From assembly GCA_965246745.1 (NCBI GenBank), contig OZ251980.1, positions 3,410,001 to 3,474,000 on the forward strand: a stretch of 64,000 nucleotides of DNA, read 5' to 3'. Source of the stretch: JANXMY01 sp965246745. GTDB lineage: Bacteria > Armatimonadota > Armatimonadia > Armatimonadales > Capsulimonadaceae. The notes beneath the pieces were generated by a model. That model was not told the origin of the DNA. It was given only the letters and a program-made list of their open reading frames with translations, and did not search any database. Below, in pieces: positions 14,754-22,571 of this stretch (its first letter is position 1; every line of letters starts with the position of its first letter). The translations under genes and the position numbers were made by a program.

Positions 14754-17700
14754 ATGCAATTTCTGAAAAACTTATTTGACGGCAACGAGCGCGACATCCA
14801 AAAATACCGCAAAGTCGCGGACACGATCAACAAGATGGAACCCGAAATGGCGGCGCTGTCCGATGACGCGCTGAAAGGAAAAACCGCCGAGTTTAAAGAG
14901 CGGGTCGCGAAAACCATAGACGACGAATGCGAGCGGCGCGGGGCCGCCTGGCATGAGCTGGAGCGCGACGACAAGCGGACGGTGTGCGATTTGGCACTTG
15001 ACCCGCTCCTGCCGGAAGCGTTTGCCGTCGCCCGCGAAGCGGCCAAGCGGACATTCAGCATGCGGCCGTTTGACGTGCAGCTTATCGGCGGCATGGTGAT
15101 CCACGACGGGCGCATCGCCGAGATGCGGACCGGCGAAGGCAAGACGCTGACCGCGACGCTGCCGATTTATTTGAACGCGCTCACGGGCAAAGGCGTCCAT
15201 TTGGTCACGGTCAACGATTACCTCAGCAAAGTCGGCGCGGTCGCGATGGGGCCGCTGTACCACTTTCTCGGGCTGTCGGTCGGGATCATTCAGGGGCAAA
15301 GCCCGGAAACGGGCGACCTCGGCGGGACGTACATTTTTGACCCGGAATACCGGCACCCGGACCCGCGCTACGACTTTGCCCGGCCTGCCGAAAGCCGCCG
15401 GGCGGCTTATAGCTGCGACATCACTTACGGCACCAACAACGAGTATGGCTTTGACTATCTCCGCGATAACCTGGCCGTGCCGGGGCAGGAACTCGCCCAG
15501 CCCGAGCTGACATTCGCGATTGTGGACGAAGTGGACTCGATTTTGATTGACGAGGCCCGGACCCCGCTGATCATCTCCGGGCAGGCCGAAGCGTCGTCGG
15601 ACTTGTACGTCAAAATGGACCGGATTATCCGGCAGTTAAAAAACGAGCGCGATTACAAAGTCGAGGAAAAGCAAAAAACGGCGACGTTCACCGATGACGG
15701 TCAGCGCCGCGTCGAGCTTGCGCTCGGCATCCAGAACTTATCCGACTCAGAGAACTTATCGCTGATGCAGCACGCCGGCGCGGCGCTGAAAGCCCACGCA
15801 GTCTGGAAGCGGGACGTGGATTACCTCGTGAAAAAGAACGAGGAAGGCAAGGAAGAAGTCGTCATTATTGACGAAAACACCGGGCGCTTGATGTTCGGAC
15901 GGCGCTGGTCCGACGGTCTCCATCAAGCCGTGGAAGCCAAAGAAGGGGTCAAGATCGAGAACGAAAATCAGACACTCGCGACGATCACGTTCCAGAACCT
16001 ATTTCGCTTGTACCCGAAGCTCGGCGGCATGACCGGCACGGCCAAAACCGAGGAAGACGAGTTCCGCAAGATTTACGCGCTCGACGTGGTCACGGTCCCG
16101 ACCAACAAGCCGATGATCCGCAAAGACCTGCCGGATATTATCTACAAATCGCAGGAAGCCAAGCTGCGCGGCATCGCCCGCGAAATCTTGACCCTGTACG
16201 CCCGCCAGCAGCCGGTTTTGGTGGGAACTCGCTCTGTCGAGATGTCCGAGCGTGTTTCCGACCGCCTGCGCTACGACCGCCTGCAACTGCTCGCGCTGAA
16301 CGACCTGCTGCGCGACAAATTAGAAAACACAAAGGGCTTGGACAAAGCCAAGTATTCTGAGTGGAGCGGGGTATTGAACCAGCGCCTGTCGCCCTACGGC
16401 GCGGCAAAAGGCGACGCGCCCGCGCTGCTGACGGCGGGCCAGATGGCCGACGCCGCCAAGCACTTCGGCATGACGACTTCGATGGCCGACCAGGCGAACC
16501 GCGACGCGTTTGCCGCTCTGCTCGGCATTGCACCCGAAGACCGCGAGCGATTGGACGAAGCGTTGATCCACGGCATTCCGCACAATATTCTGAATGCCAA
16601 GTCGCACGAAAAAGAAGCCCACATCATCGCCGAAGCGGGCCGCAAGGGCCGGGTCACGGTCGCCACCAACATGGCCGGACGCGGCGTGGATATTCTCTTA
16701 GGCGGCTCAACTGTCTCCGAAGCCGAATCGGTGAAAGAAGCCGGCGACGATTACGAGTACCGGCGCGGCGGCAAAGCGCAGGTCGGGCTGACCCCGGTGG
16801 GCGAGCGCGGCAGCGCGGAGCACCAAAAAGAAGCCGAAGAAGTCCGTCAACTGGGCGGCTTGTTTATCCTCGGCAGCGAGCGGCATGAAGCCCGGCGTAT
16901 TGACAACCAGCTTCGGGGCCGGGCGGGCCGCCAGGGCGACCCCGGCGCGTCGCGCTTTTACGTGTCGCTGGAAGATGAGCTGTGGCGCTTGTTCGGCGAC
17001 AAAGCGAACTCGCCGCTTTTGCAGTCGTGGGCGGAAGACCAGGCGATTGACGCCAAAATGCTGTCGGCGATGATTGCCCGCGCCCAAAAGAAAGTGGAGC
17101 AGTTTTACTTCGACCAGCGCAAGTCTACGCTGGACTACGACGACGTAATGAATGTCCAGCGGGCCAACATCTACGGCGAGCGGCGGCGCATCATGGAAGG
17201 GGCTGATCTGCGCGATACCATTGCCGGGTATTTGAGCGACACGGTGCAGGCGGAAGTCGCCCAGTACGCCCCCGAAGGCGTCTCGCCCGAAGAATGGGAT
17301 TTGGCCGGCCTGTACAACGCCCTGGCCCAGACCTTCCCGATTTCGCAGTACGCCCAGGCGGACGACCTCCAAAACAAAAAGCGCACCGAGCTGGCCGAGT
17401 TTGTGTCCGAGCTGGCCGAGCGCTCATATGCCGACAAAGAGCGGCACTTTGCCGAAAGCTTGGGCGAGGAGGCGGGCCTGGCCGAGATGCGCGATTTGGA
17501 GCGCCGCGTCGCCCTCCAGTCTCTCGACCGGCACTGGATGGAGCATTTGTCGGCAATGGACTACCTGCGCGAGGGCATCGGCTGGCGCGGCTATGCGGGG
17601 ATTGACCCGCTGGTGCTGTACAAAAAAGAAGCCTACGACATGTTCCAGCAGATGCAGGCGTCCATTCAAGCCGAAGTCGTGCAGATCATGGGATCGGTGC

Positions 17701-17867
17701 AGATCAGCCTCGACGCTCCCCTGCCGGAAGACCCGCTGGCGAACTTGACCGAGCTTTTGGAGCAGGGAGCCGACGAAAACGGCTTCGGCGACCCCGGCCC
17801 GGTCGAAGCCGCCCTCGCCCCGTCCGCCTCCCGCCGGGTGGCGAAGGGCAAAGCGCGGAGCAAATAA
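14754..17867 (+). CDS. secA: Protein translocase subunit SecA
   Basis: SecA is the ATPase motor that drives preproteins through SecYEG. The 1037-residue protein has Walker A MRTGEGKT at residues 124-131, the IVDEVDSILIDEARTPLIIS Walker B region, the GMTGTAKTEEDEF segment and TNMAGRGVDILLGG of the second nucleotide-binding domain. An unusually long insertion lies roughly between residues 495 and 590, before the HNILNAKSHEKEA motif. The C-terminus ends in a basic tail and lacks the CXCX8C[HC] zinc motif that many SecA proteins use to bind SecB. The start at MQFLKNLFDG is preferred over an upstream frame extension through the palindrome. Confidence 0.97.
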   Translation: MQFLKNLFDGNERDIQKYRKVADTINKMEPEMAALSDDALKGKTAEFKERVAKTIDDECERRGAAWHELERDDKRTVCDLALDPLLPEAFAVAREAAKRTFSMRPFDVQLIGGMVIHDGRIAEMRTGEGKTLTATLPIYLNALTGKGVHLVTVNDYLSKVGAVAMGPLYHFLGLSVGIIQGQSPETGDLGGTYIFDPEYRHPDPRYDFARPAESRRAAYSCDITYGTNNEYGFDYLRDNLAVPGQELAQPELTFAIVDEVDSILIDEARTPLIISGQAEASSDLYVKMDRIIRQLKNERDYKVEEKQKTATFTDDGQRRVELALGIQNLSDSENLSLMQHAGAALKAHAVWKRDVDYLVKKNEEGKEEVVIIDENTGRLMFGRRWSDGLHQAVEAKEGVKIENENQTLATITFQNLFRLYPKLGGMTGTAKTEEDEFRKIYALDVVTVPTNKPMIRKDLPDIIYKSQEAKLRGIAREILTLYARQQPVLVGTRSVEMSERVSDRLRYDRLQLLALNDLLRDKLENTKGLDKAKYSEWSGVLNQRLSPYGAAKGDAPALLTAGQMADAAKHFGMTTSMADQANRDAFAALLGIAPEDRERLDEALIHGIPHNILNAKSHEKEAHIIAEAGRKGRVTVATNMAGRGVDILLGGSTVSEAESVKEAGDDYEYRRGGKAQVGLTPVGERGSAEHQKEAEEVRQLGGLFILGSERHEARRIDNQLRGRAGRQGDPGASRFYVSLEDELWRLFGDKANSPLLQSWAEDQAIDAKMLSAMIARAQKKVEQFYFDQRKSTLDYDDVMNVQRANIYGERRRIMEGADLRDTIAGYLSDTVQAEVAQYAPEGVSPEEWDLAGLYNALAQTFPISQYAQADDLQNKKRTELAEFVSELAERSYADKERHFAESLGEEAGLAEMRDLERRVALQSLDRHWMEHLSAMDYLREGIGWRGYAGIDPLVLYKKEAYDMFQQMQASIQAEVVQIMGSVQISLDAPLPEDPLANLTELLEQGADENGFGDPGPVEAALAPSASRRVAKGKARSK

Positions 17868-17887
17868 AACCACTCTCCGAAAACGCG

Positions 17888-17918
17888 AAAGCCCGGTACT
17901 TTTTGTGCTGGGCTTTTT
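17888..17918 (+). terminator. Intrinsic terminator of secA
   Basis: AAAGCCC and GGGCTTT pair across a loop and are followed by a T-run, 20 bases after the secA stop. Confidence 0.6.
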
Positions 17919-17931
17919 GCCATGCGTTGAA

Positions 17932-18077
17932 CCATGTCGTGAACGACACGGCTATTGGGCGCGGACGCCGGAAACTACGAAGTCGGCGCACTCGGATTGC
18001 GAAGAATGTTTTCTCAGCCCTGCGAAGCGGTGGGTTTGCGGCGTCCGCGCCCAATAGCCGTGCCATTTATGGCATGG
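17932..18077. repeat. Palindromic repeat, family 1, copy B
   Basis: Arms 17947-17969 and 18040-18062 are perfect 23-base inverted copies (CACGGCTATTGGGCGCGGACGCC on the left, abbreviated in meaning by its core CACGGCTATT). The right end continues into GCCATTTATGGCATGG, as at 1668-1690. The inner motif TGCGAAGCGGT is shared with copy A. A truncated HigA-type antitoxin reading frame begins at its right edge. Confidence 0.78.
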
Positions 18078-18079
18078 TC

Positions 18080-18214
18080 ATGGTAGGGAAGGCTGCTAAT
18101 TGGGAACGACTGCCAAATATCCATCCCGGCGAAATTTTACAAAAAGACTTTTTGGAGCCAATGGACATCACGCCGTATCGGCTGGCCAAAGACCTCAACA
18201 GCGAAGCGGCATAA
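18080..18214 (+). pseudogene. Truncated HigA-family antitoxin
   Basis: The frame from the ATG at 18080 reads LPNIHPGEILQKDFLEP followed by YRLAKDLN, the N-terminal signature of HigA/XRE antitoxins (IHPGEIL...FLEP...S.YRLAK). The helix-turn-helix and dimer region are missing: the frame stops after about 44 residues. No toxin gene is adjacent. The remnant directly abuts the family 1 element, suggesting that rearrangement at that element removed the rest. Confidence 0.7.
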
Positions 18215-18233
18215 CAGCCCGGCGCGGCAAGCG

Positions 18234-18263
18234 CCGGGTCTACTTGCTCCGGGTCTACTTGCT
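18234..18263. repeat. 15-bp perfect tandem duplication
   Basis: CCGGGTCTACTTGCT occurs twice in direct succession. It overlaps the 3' end, including the stop codon, of the minus-strand gene at 18255-18938. Confidence 0.9.
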
Positions 18264-18938
18264 CTTGACCCGCAGCTCTTTTCCATCCACTTCGACCACA
18301 ACCACGTCTGCCGACAGCGACGCGGTGCGGAGAACCGTGCGGCAGATACGAAGGCGCTGACCGCCCCAAATAGTCAGCGCGGCAGGACCGCTCGGGGCCG
18401 CCCCGATAAGCATATGCCCGCCGTCCTGCCGCAGCGACAGGCGCGTGCCGTCGGGCCAGCCCAAAGCCGCTAACGCCTGCTTCGGCACGGCCAGCGCCCC
18501 GTCGCGCCGGACCCGCCGGCGCGGCGCGTGCGGCAGCGCAGAAAGCGGGCGGGCGGGGCGGGGGAGGACACACGCCGGACCGGCGGGAGCGCTGCCTGTG
18601 ATGTCCCGCGCCTGGTCTGCCGGGACCGGCGGCAGGGCGTCCAAAGCGCGGGTCTGGTAGGTGCGCGGCTTTGTTTCTTCCCAGTGGTACAAAAACGCCC
18701 GCGCCGATTTTGTGCCGTTGTCGGTCATCACCGGGATCGTTTCGCGCTCGTAATCGTAAAAAGCCATCGCGCCGGATTCGTAGATTTCGCGCACCGTTTG
18801 CGCGACTTCGCGGTGCCCCACCGGGTAGCGCTCGGCTTTCAGGCGGTTCGAGATGTCCAAAGCCGTAAAGCTGGTTTTCGCCCGCATTTGGTCGAGAACC
18901 GTCTGCTCGATTAAGTTCGTGACTGCTGTGGTTGTCAT
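18255..18938 (-). CDS. Hypothetical regulator: winged-helix-like N-terminus plus AbrB-like C-terminus
   Basis: The chosen start is the second of two nearby ATGs, because GAGGAG lies 9 bases upstream of it. The 227-residue protein has an N-terminal alpha-helical segment with a winged-helix look (TSFTALDISNRLKAE, then REVAQTVREIYESGAM, then a wing-like YDYERETIPVM). A proline-rich linker follows. The C-terminal stretch around residues 145-178 (DGALAVPKQALAALGWPDG, then TRLSLRQDGGHMLI) has the swapped-hairpin AbrB/SpoVT pattern. This arrangement suggests a DNA-binding protein. The ending lies in a 15-bp tandem duplication. Confidence 0.6.
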   Translation of the reverse strand: MTTTAVTNLIEQTVLDQMRAKTSFTALDISNRLKAERYPVGHREVAQTVREIYESGAMAFYDYERETIPVMTDNGTKSARAFLYHWEETKPRTYQTRALDALPPVPADQARDITGSAPAGPACVLPRPARPLSALPHAPRRRVRRDGALAVPKQALAALGWPDGTRLSLRQDGGHMLIGAAPSGPAALTIWGGQRLRICRTVLRTASLSADVVVVEVDGKELRVKSK

Positions 18939-18960
18939 GGGTGTCATCTCCTCACGCTGC

Positions 18961-19057
18961 AAGGAGGGCGAACACGAGGTTCGCCCCTACGGGATTTGGA
19001 TTAAGAACAGGATGGGGGGACGGGATGTAGGGCGCGAACCTCGTGTTCGCCCTCCTT
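18961..19057. repeat. Palindromic repeat, family 5
   Basis: AAGGAGGGCGAACACGAGG... at 18961-18984 has a perfect 24-base inverted copy at 19034-19057. The loop contains CCCCTACGGG. Units of the form GGGCGAACACGAGGTTCGCCC are seen repeatedly in diverse environmental genomes. It lies between the start region of the 18255 gene and the end of the PARP gene. Confidence 0.85.
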
Positions 19058-19083
19058 GACATCCGCCTGCTTCCTTAATATGC

Positions 19084-20397
19084 CTACACCATTGCGATTT
19101 CGGCGATGTAGCGCAAAGTGCATTGAGCCGTTTTATAGATAATGAACTCGTTGTGGATCAAGTGCGCTCCCTTGCAGCCCTGGACGCTGTGGAAGCCGCG
19201 CGGCGCTTCTTCTCGGTACTGCGGCGCTTGCTCCGTCTTGACTTTGCCCAGCGCCACATCCGCCAGGAACAAATAGCCGATGTCCCGCTTGTTGTTCGCC
19301 CACACCAGCGAATACTGGGCGCTTTTGCTGCTTTGGTCGGCGAAGTAAATCCCTTTGCCGAACATGTAGCCCGATACCGGGGCGCTTTTCGGCGCGATCA
19401 GCAGCCCGCGCGACAGAATCCCCGCCATGTTGCAGTTCTTTGTGCCGTGGAACAATCCCTGAAGGTTGCCGACCGTTTTGCCGTCGGTCTCAAAGCGTCG
19501 GCGCTCTTCGGGCAGCTCGGCCGTGAAGATTTTGTTGACTTTAAGCTTGAATCCGTGCCGCGCCGACTGTGTTTCCAGCACCCGCCGCTCGACCTGCTGG
19601 TAGGCGGGGTCTTGGGGCGAAACAACGCCGAGCGCTGCGCCGAGCGCCCGGTACTTCCGGTCGGTTTCGGACTCCAGATCGCCCTGGATATGGTACACAT
19701 CGCGCATGAGCTGCAATAGCTCTTCTTCGCTGTCGGCCTTCTCGATGCTGTTGATGGAAACTTCGCTGAGGTCCGTCCAGCGGCCCAGCCGGTGAGGAAC
19801 AAGGGAATAGTAGCGGGAAGTCAGCGGCACAATCTTGTCTTGGTGGTCACGGGCGAGGGCAAAGCGTATCTCGCGCAAAGCGTCCGCCCCGCGCTCGATC
19901 TGCGACTTGCTGAGGCTGCCGAGCGGGGTTTCAATGCGCCGCACCAGCTCCGACTTGGACTCATCGTAGATATGCTCGATAAATCCGGCAATTTCCGGGG
20001 CCAGCAGGCTCGGCTTCGCGCCGCGCTTCTGCTGGAAAGTCTGCGCCGTTTCCCCTTGCAGCTTCTCGCTGCCGACGGCGGCTTTTTCGATTTCCACCAG
20101 CACATAGCCCTTGCGCGGGTTGGTTTTCTCCCGCAGCAGCTTCGCGTAAGCGTCCATCGCCGCTTCGCGCGTGTCAAAGTCACGGGACTCTTTCACGCCC
20201 GCCGCCCCGACCCGGCCATAATGCGTGAACAGCCGAAACTGCGACGCACTGCCGGACGCTTGATGGACTTCCAGCACATAAAACTTGTTGTTGTTCGCTT
20301 CCAGGCTCGTTTTGCTGAGGACGGAAGAGGCCAGAACGGTGTAAGCCTCGGGAAACGGGGCAGGGGCGCTTGCAGGCGGTGTCTGTATCGCGGTCAT
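19084..20397 (-). CDS. Poly(ADP-ribose) polymerase (bacterial PARP with WGR domain)
   Basis: PARPs transfer ADP-ribose from NAD+ onto proteins, classically in response to DNA breaks. The 437-residue protein has three parts: a WGR-type domain at about 30-105 (FYVLEVHQ, FRLFTHYGRVG), a helical regulatory domain at about 125-240, and a catalytic domain at about 245-437. The H-Y-E triad is complete: His317 in LFHGTKNCNMAGILSRGL, Tyr351 in GYMFGKGIYFAD and Glu417 in HNEFIIY. There are no zinc fingers or BRCT domain. The start follows AAGGAG. Full PARPs are rare in bacteria, but architectures like this occur in a few phyla. Confidence 0.95.
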   Translation of the reverse strand: MTAIQTPPASAPAPFPEAYTVLASSVLSKTSLEANNNKFYVLEVHQASGSASQFRLFTHYGRVGAAGVKESRDFDTREAAMDAYAKLLREKTNPRKGYVLVEIEKAAVGSEKLQGETAQTFQQKRGAKPSLLAPEIAGFIEHIYDESKSELVRRIETPLGSLSKSQIERGADALREIRFALARDHQDKIVPLTSRYYSLVPHRLGRWTDLSEVSINSIEKADSEEELLQLMRDVYHIQGDLESETDRKYRALGAALGVVSPQDPAYQQVERRVLETQSARHGFKLKVNKIFTAELPEERRRFETDGKTVGNLQGLFHGTKNCNMAGILSRGLLIAPKSAPVSGYMFGKGIYFADQSSKSAQYSLVWANNKRDIGYLFLADVALGKVKTEQAPQYREEAPRGFHSVQGCKGAHLIHNEFIIYKTAQCTLRYIAEIAMV

Positions 20398-20400
20398 GGG

Positions 20401-20442
20401 TCAATTCTCCTTACACAAAGTCAATTCTCAAAATCAATTCTC
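20401..20442 (-). promoter_or_regulatory. Three direct GAGAATTGA repeats upstream of the PARP gene
   Basis: On the minus strand GAGAATTGA occurs at 20442-20434, 20429-20421 and 20409-20401. The last copy contains the Shine-Dalgarno of the PARP gene. A TATAGT box near 20458 lies just upstream. The repeats could be operator sites or duplicated leader sequence. Confidence 0.5.
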
Positions 20443-20548
20443 GTCGGACAAAAAAACTATACCCTGTGTTCGGGACGCATGACTGAAATCGGCCGCGCGG
20501 CAATTTTGCAATTTCGCGGCATTCTCACGACATGAGAATTTTCGGCAT

Positions 20549-20585
20549 AAAAAAGCGCCCTGCCGGGTTCGGCAGGGCGCTTTTT
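20549..20585 (-). terminator. Intrinsic terminator of pilT
   Basis: AAAAAGCGCCCTGCC and its reverse complement form a perfect 15-base-pair stem with a 6-base loop and T-runs on both strands. It lies 10 bases after the pilT stop on the minus strand. Confidence 0.93.
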
Positions 20586-20594
20586 AGCAGAAAG

Positions 20595-21668
20595 TTAGGG
20601 CCGGCGGAGCATCTGCTTCATTTCGGTAACGTTGCCGGCGTTTGCCAGGGCTTCTTCTTCCGAGATCAGCCCGGCGCGGACGTACTTGATCAAACACTGG
20701 TTCATCGTCTGCATGCCCCAGAAGTTGCCTTCGGCGATGGCTCCGTAAAGCTGCGACGCCCGGCCTTCTTCAATCAGCTTGGAGACCGTGGGAGTGACGA
20801 CCATGATCTCGACGGCCCCGACCCGGCCCGTGCCGTCCACGCGCGGCGGCAGCTTCTGCGAGATGACGCCCCGGAGCGAGCCGGCCAATCGAAGACAGAC
20901 CATGTCTCTATCTTGGGGCGGGTACATGTTGATGATGCGGTCCAAAGTCTCGGCGGCGGACGCCGTGTGCAGAGTCGAAAAGACCAAGTGGCCGGTCTCC
21001 GCCGCCGCCAAGCCGACGCTCATGGTTTCAATGTCGCGCATTTCGCCGATTAGCAGCACGTCCGGGTTCTGGCGCATCATGTATTTCAGGGCATCGGCAA
21101 ACGAGTCGGTGTCCAGCCCGATTTCGCGCTGCGAGACGATGGACATCTTGTCCGGGTGCATAAACTCAATCGGGTCTTCGCAGGTGATGATGTTGGTGCG
21201 CCGGGTCGAGTTGATCAGGTCAATCATCGCCGCCATGGTCGTGGACTTGCCCGAGCCGGTCGGCCCCGTCACCAAAATCAGGCCCTGGCGCGACTTGGTC
21301 AGCTCGGACAAAACCGGCGGCATGCCGAGCTGCTCCAGCGAAAAGATTTTCAGCGGGATCAAGCGCAGCACCATGCCCATCGAGCCGCGCTGCTGGTAGA
21401 CGTTGCAGCGGATACGGCAGACGCCCTGCACTTCAAACGCCAGGTCTAGCTCGTGCCGGTGCTCAAAGCGCCCGATCTGCTCATGGCTCATAATGCTGTA
21501 CGCCAGGTTGCGGCAGTCGTCCTGGGTCAGCGGCGGGGCATCGGTCATCTGGATGCGCCCGCTGATCCGCATCGCCGGCGGGCTGTCGGCTTTGATAAAT
21601 ACGTCTGACGCTTTCTGCGCCGCAGCCACTTTCAGCAGCTCGTGGATTTCCAGAGTTTGTTCTTCCAT
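20595..21668 (-). CDS. pilT: Twitching motility ATPase PilT
   Basis: PilT is the hexameric cytoplasmic ATPase that retracts type IV pili. The 357-residue protein has Walker A GPTGSGKST at residues 135-143, the Asp box around TCEDPIEF, Walker B GEMRD at 208-212 and the His box TLHTAS. The C-terminal AIAEGNFWGMQTMNQCL segment carries the PilT AIRNLIRE-region position in a variant form. The upstream gene on the same strand encodes a signal-peptide protein 6 bases away, so the two are probably co-transcribed. A strong terminator follows. Confidence 0.95.
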   Translation of the reverse strand: MEEQTLEIHELLKVAAAQKASDVFIKADSPPAMRISGRIQMTDAPPLTQDDCRNLAYSIMSHEQIGRFEHRHELDLAFEVQGVCRIRCNVYQQRGSMGMVLRLIPLKIFSLEQLGMPPVLSELTKSRQGLILVTGPTGSGKSTTMAAMIDLINSTRRTNIITCEDPIEFMHPDKMSIVSQREIGLDTDSFADALKYMMRQNPDVLLIGEMRDIETMSVGLAAAETGHLVFSTLHTASAAETLDRIINMYPPQDRDMVCLRLAGSLRGVISQKLPPRVDGTGRVGAVEIMVVTPTVSKLIEEGRASQLYGAIAEGNFWGMQTMNQCLIKYVRAGLISEEEALANAGNVTEMKQMLRRP

Positions 21669-21674
21669 TTTCGG

Positions 21675-22571
21675 TTACTTTCTTGTTTCCGCTTCCAGAC
21701 GCGCTTCGGCGTTTGTCTCGCCCGGCGCGGGCGCCGGCTTCGGGGCTGTCAGGCGCACCGCGAAAACATACACCAGCAGGCCCGCCGCCAGGGCCGCGCC
21801 GGCGATTGCCGCCAAAATCACCCACGGAGACCGAGGACGCGCCGCGCTTGCGGCCGTCCGGCCTCCCGCCGCCGGCGGCAGGCGGCTGAAGTTCGGCGTG
21901 AGCACTTCCACCTGGTAGGCATACACCGCGCCGTGCTGGTCAAGCGACACTTTGATGTCATTATCGGCATATGACCGTGCTCCCTGGAACTGAAACAGCG
22001 GGCCGGCGAAAAACACGGCGTTCATCCGCTTGTAGCGCTGAAATGTCCGTGCCAGCACTTCCACCGGAAAGGTGTGCGCCGAGTCCTGCACGACGCCGGG
22101 CACGGCAAATGTCACCGAGGTCATCTTCCCGGTCCGGCTTTGCACCGGCGCGGCGGCATCTTTGATCCGGCGCGACGAGATCGGCCAGCCGGACAGCTTG
22201 GTCAGCGTGTCAATATCGGCGGACACCTGGGCATGCGGCACCAGGCGGGCATAGGTGATATTCACCTGGTCCATCCCGCCGGGCTGCTGGTAGACCATCA
22301 CCAGCACTTCCGGCGGCCCGGCGATAATCGGCCCGGCGATAATCGGCGCGGCCGGCGCAGTTTGGGCGCGGCTCGGTGCCGGGCCAAGCGCAGACAGGGC
22401 GCAGAGCAGCAGGAGAGCGAAGAGACGAGCATGGGATTGTGATCCTACGCTGTGCGGCGAAGCGGTTAATGTCCGCCTTCGCGGGCAGGGAAAAGACACG
22501 CGCGGCAATCCTATTCTTTGTCCGCAAAGGCGGACATTCGGCGTCTGCGCCCCCTGCTTATATCCCCTCAT
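21675..22571 (-). CDS. Hypothetical exported/membrane protein, N-terminus extended through a palindromic repeat
   Basis: The ATG at 22571 overlaps the photolyase stop (ATGA). The first 40 or so residues are encoded by the family 3 repeat, then comes a typical signal sequence (RLFALLLLCALSALGPAPSRA). The middle shows strands and KLSGWPISSRRI. Near the C-terminus a hydrophobic segment WVILAAIAGAALAAGLLVYV is followed by a short basic/acidic tail, so the bulk would be outside the cytoplasmic membrane with a C-terminal anchor. No start codon lies closer to the signal peptide in this frame. IIAGPIIAGP is a 15-bp tandem duplication (22315-22344). The family is not recognised. Confidence 0.6.
   Translation of the reverse strand: MRGYKQGAQTPNVRLCGQRIGLPRVSFPCPRRRTLTASPHSVGSQSHARLFALLLLCALSALGPAPSRAQTAPAAPIIAGPIIAGPPEVLVMVYQQPGGMDQVNITYARLVPHAQVSADIDTLTKLSGWPISSRRIKDAAAPVQSRTGKMTSVTFAVPGVVQDSAHTFPVEVLARTFQRYKRMNAVFFAGPLFQFQGARSYADNDIKVSLDQHGAVYAYQVEVLTPNFSRLPPAAGGRTAASAARPRSPWVILAAIAGAALAAGLLVYVFAVRLTAPKPAPAPGETNAEARLEAETRK
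22448..22556. repeat. Palindromic repeat, family 3, copy B
   Basis: ATGTCCGCC (22469-22477) and GGCGGACAT (22529-22537) form the inner stem, with a loop containing CAATCCTATTCTTTGTCC. It ends in GGCGTCTGCGCCCC, which is also present inverted at copy C (36299 onward). It lies exactly between the photolyase stop and the signal peptide of the downstream gene, and it is in frame with the latter. Confidence 0.7.
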
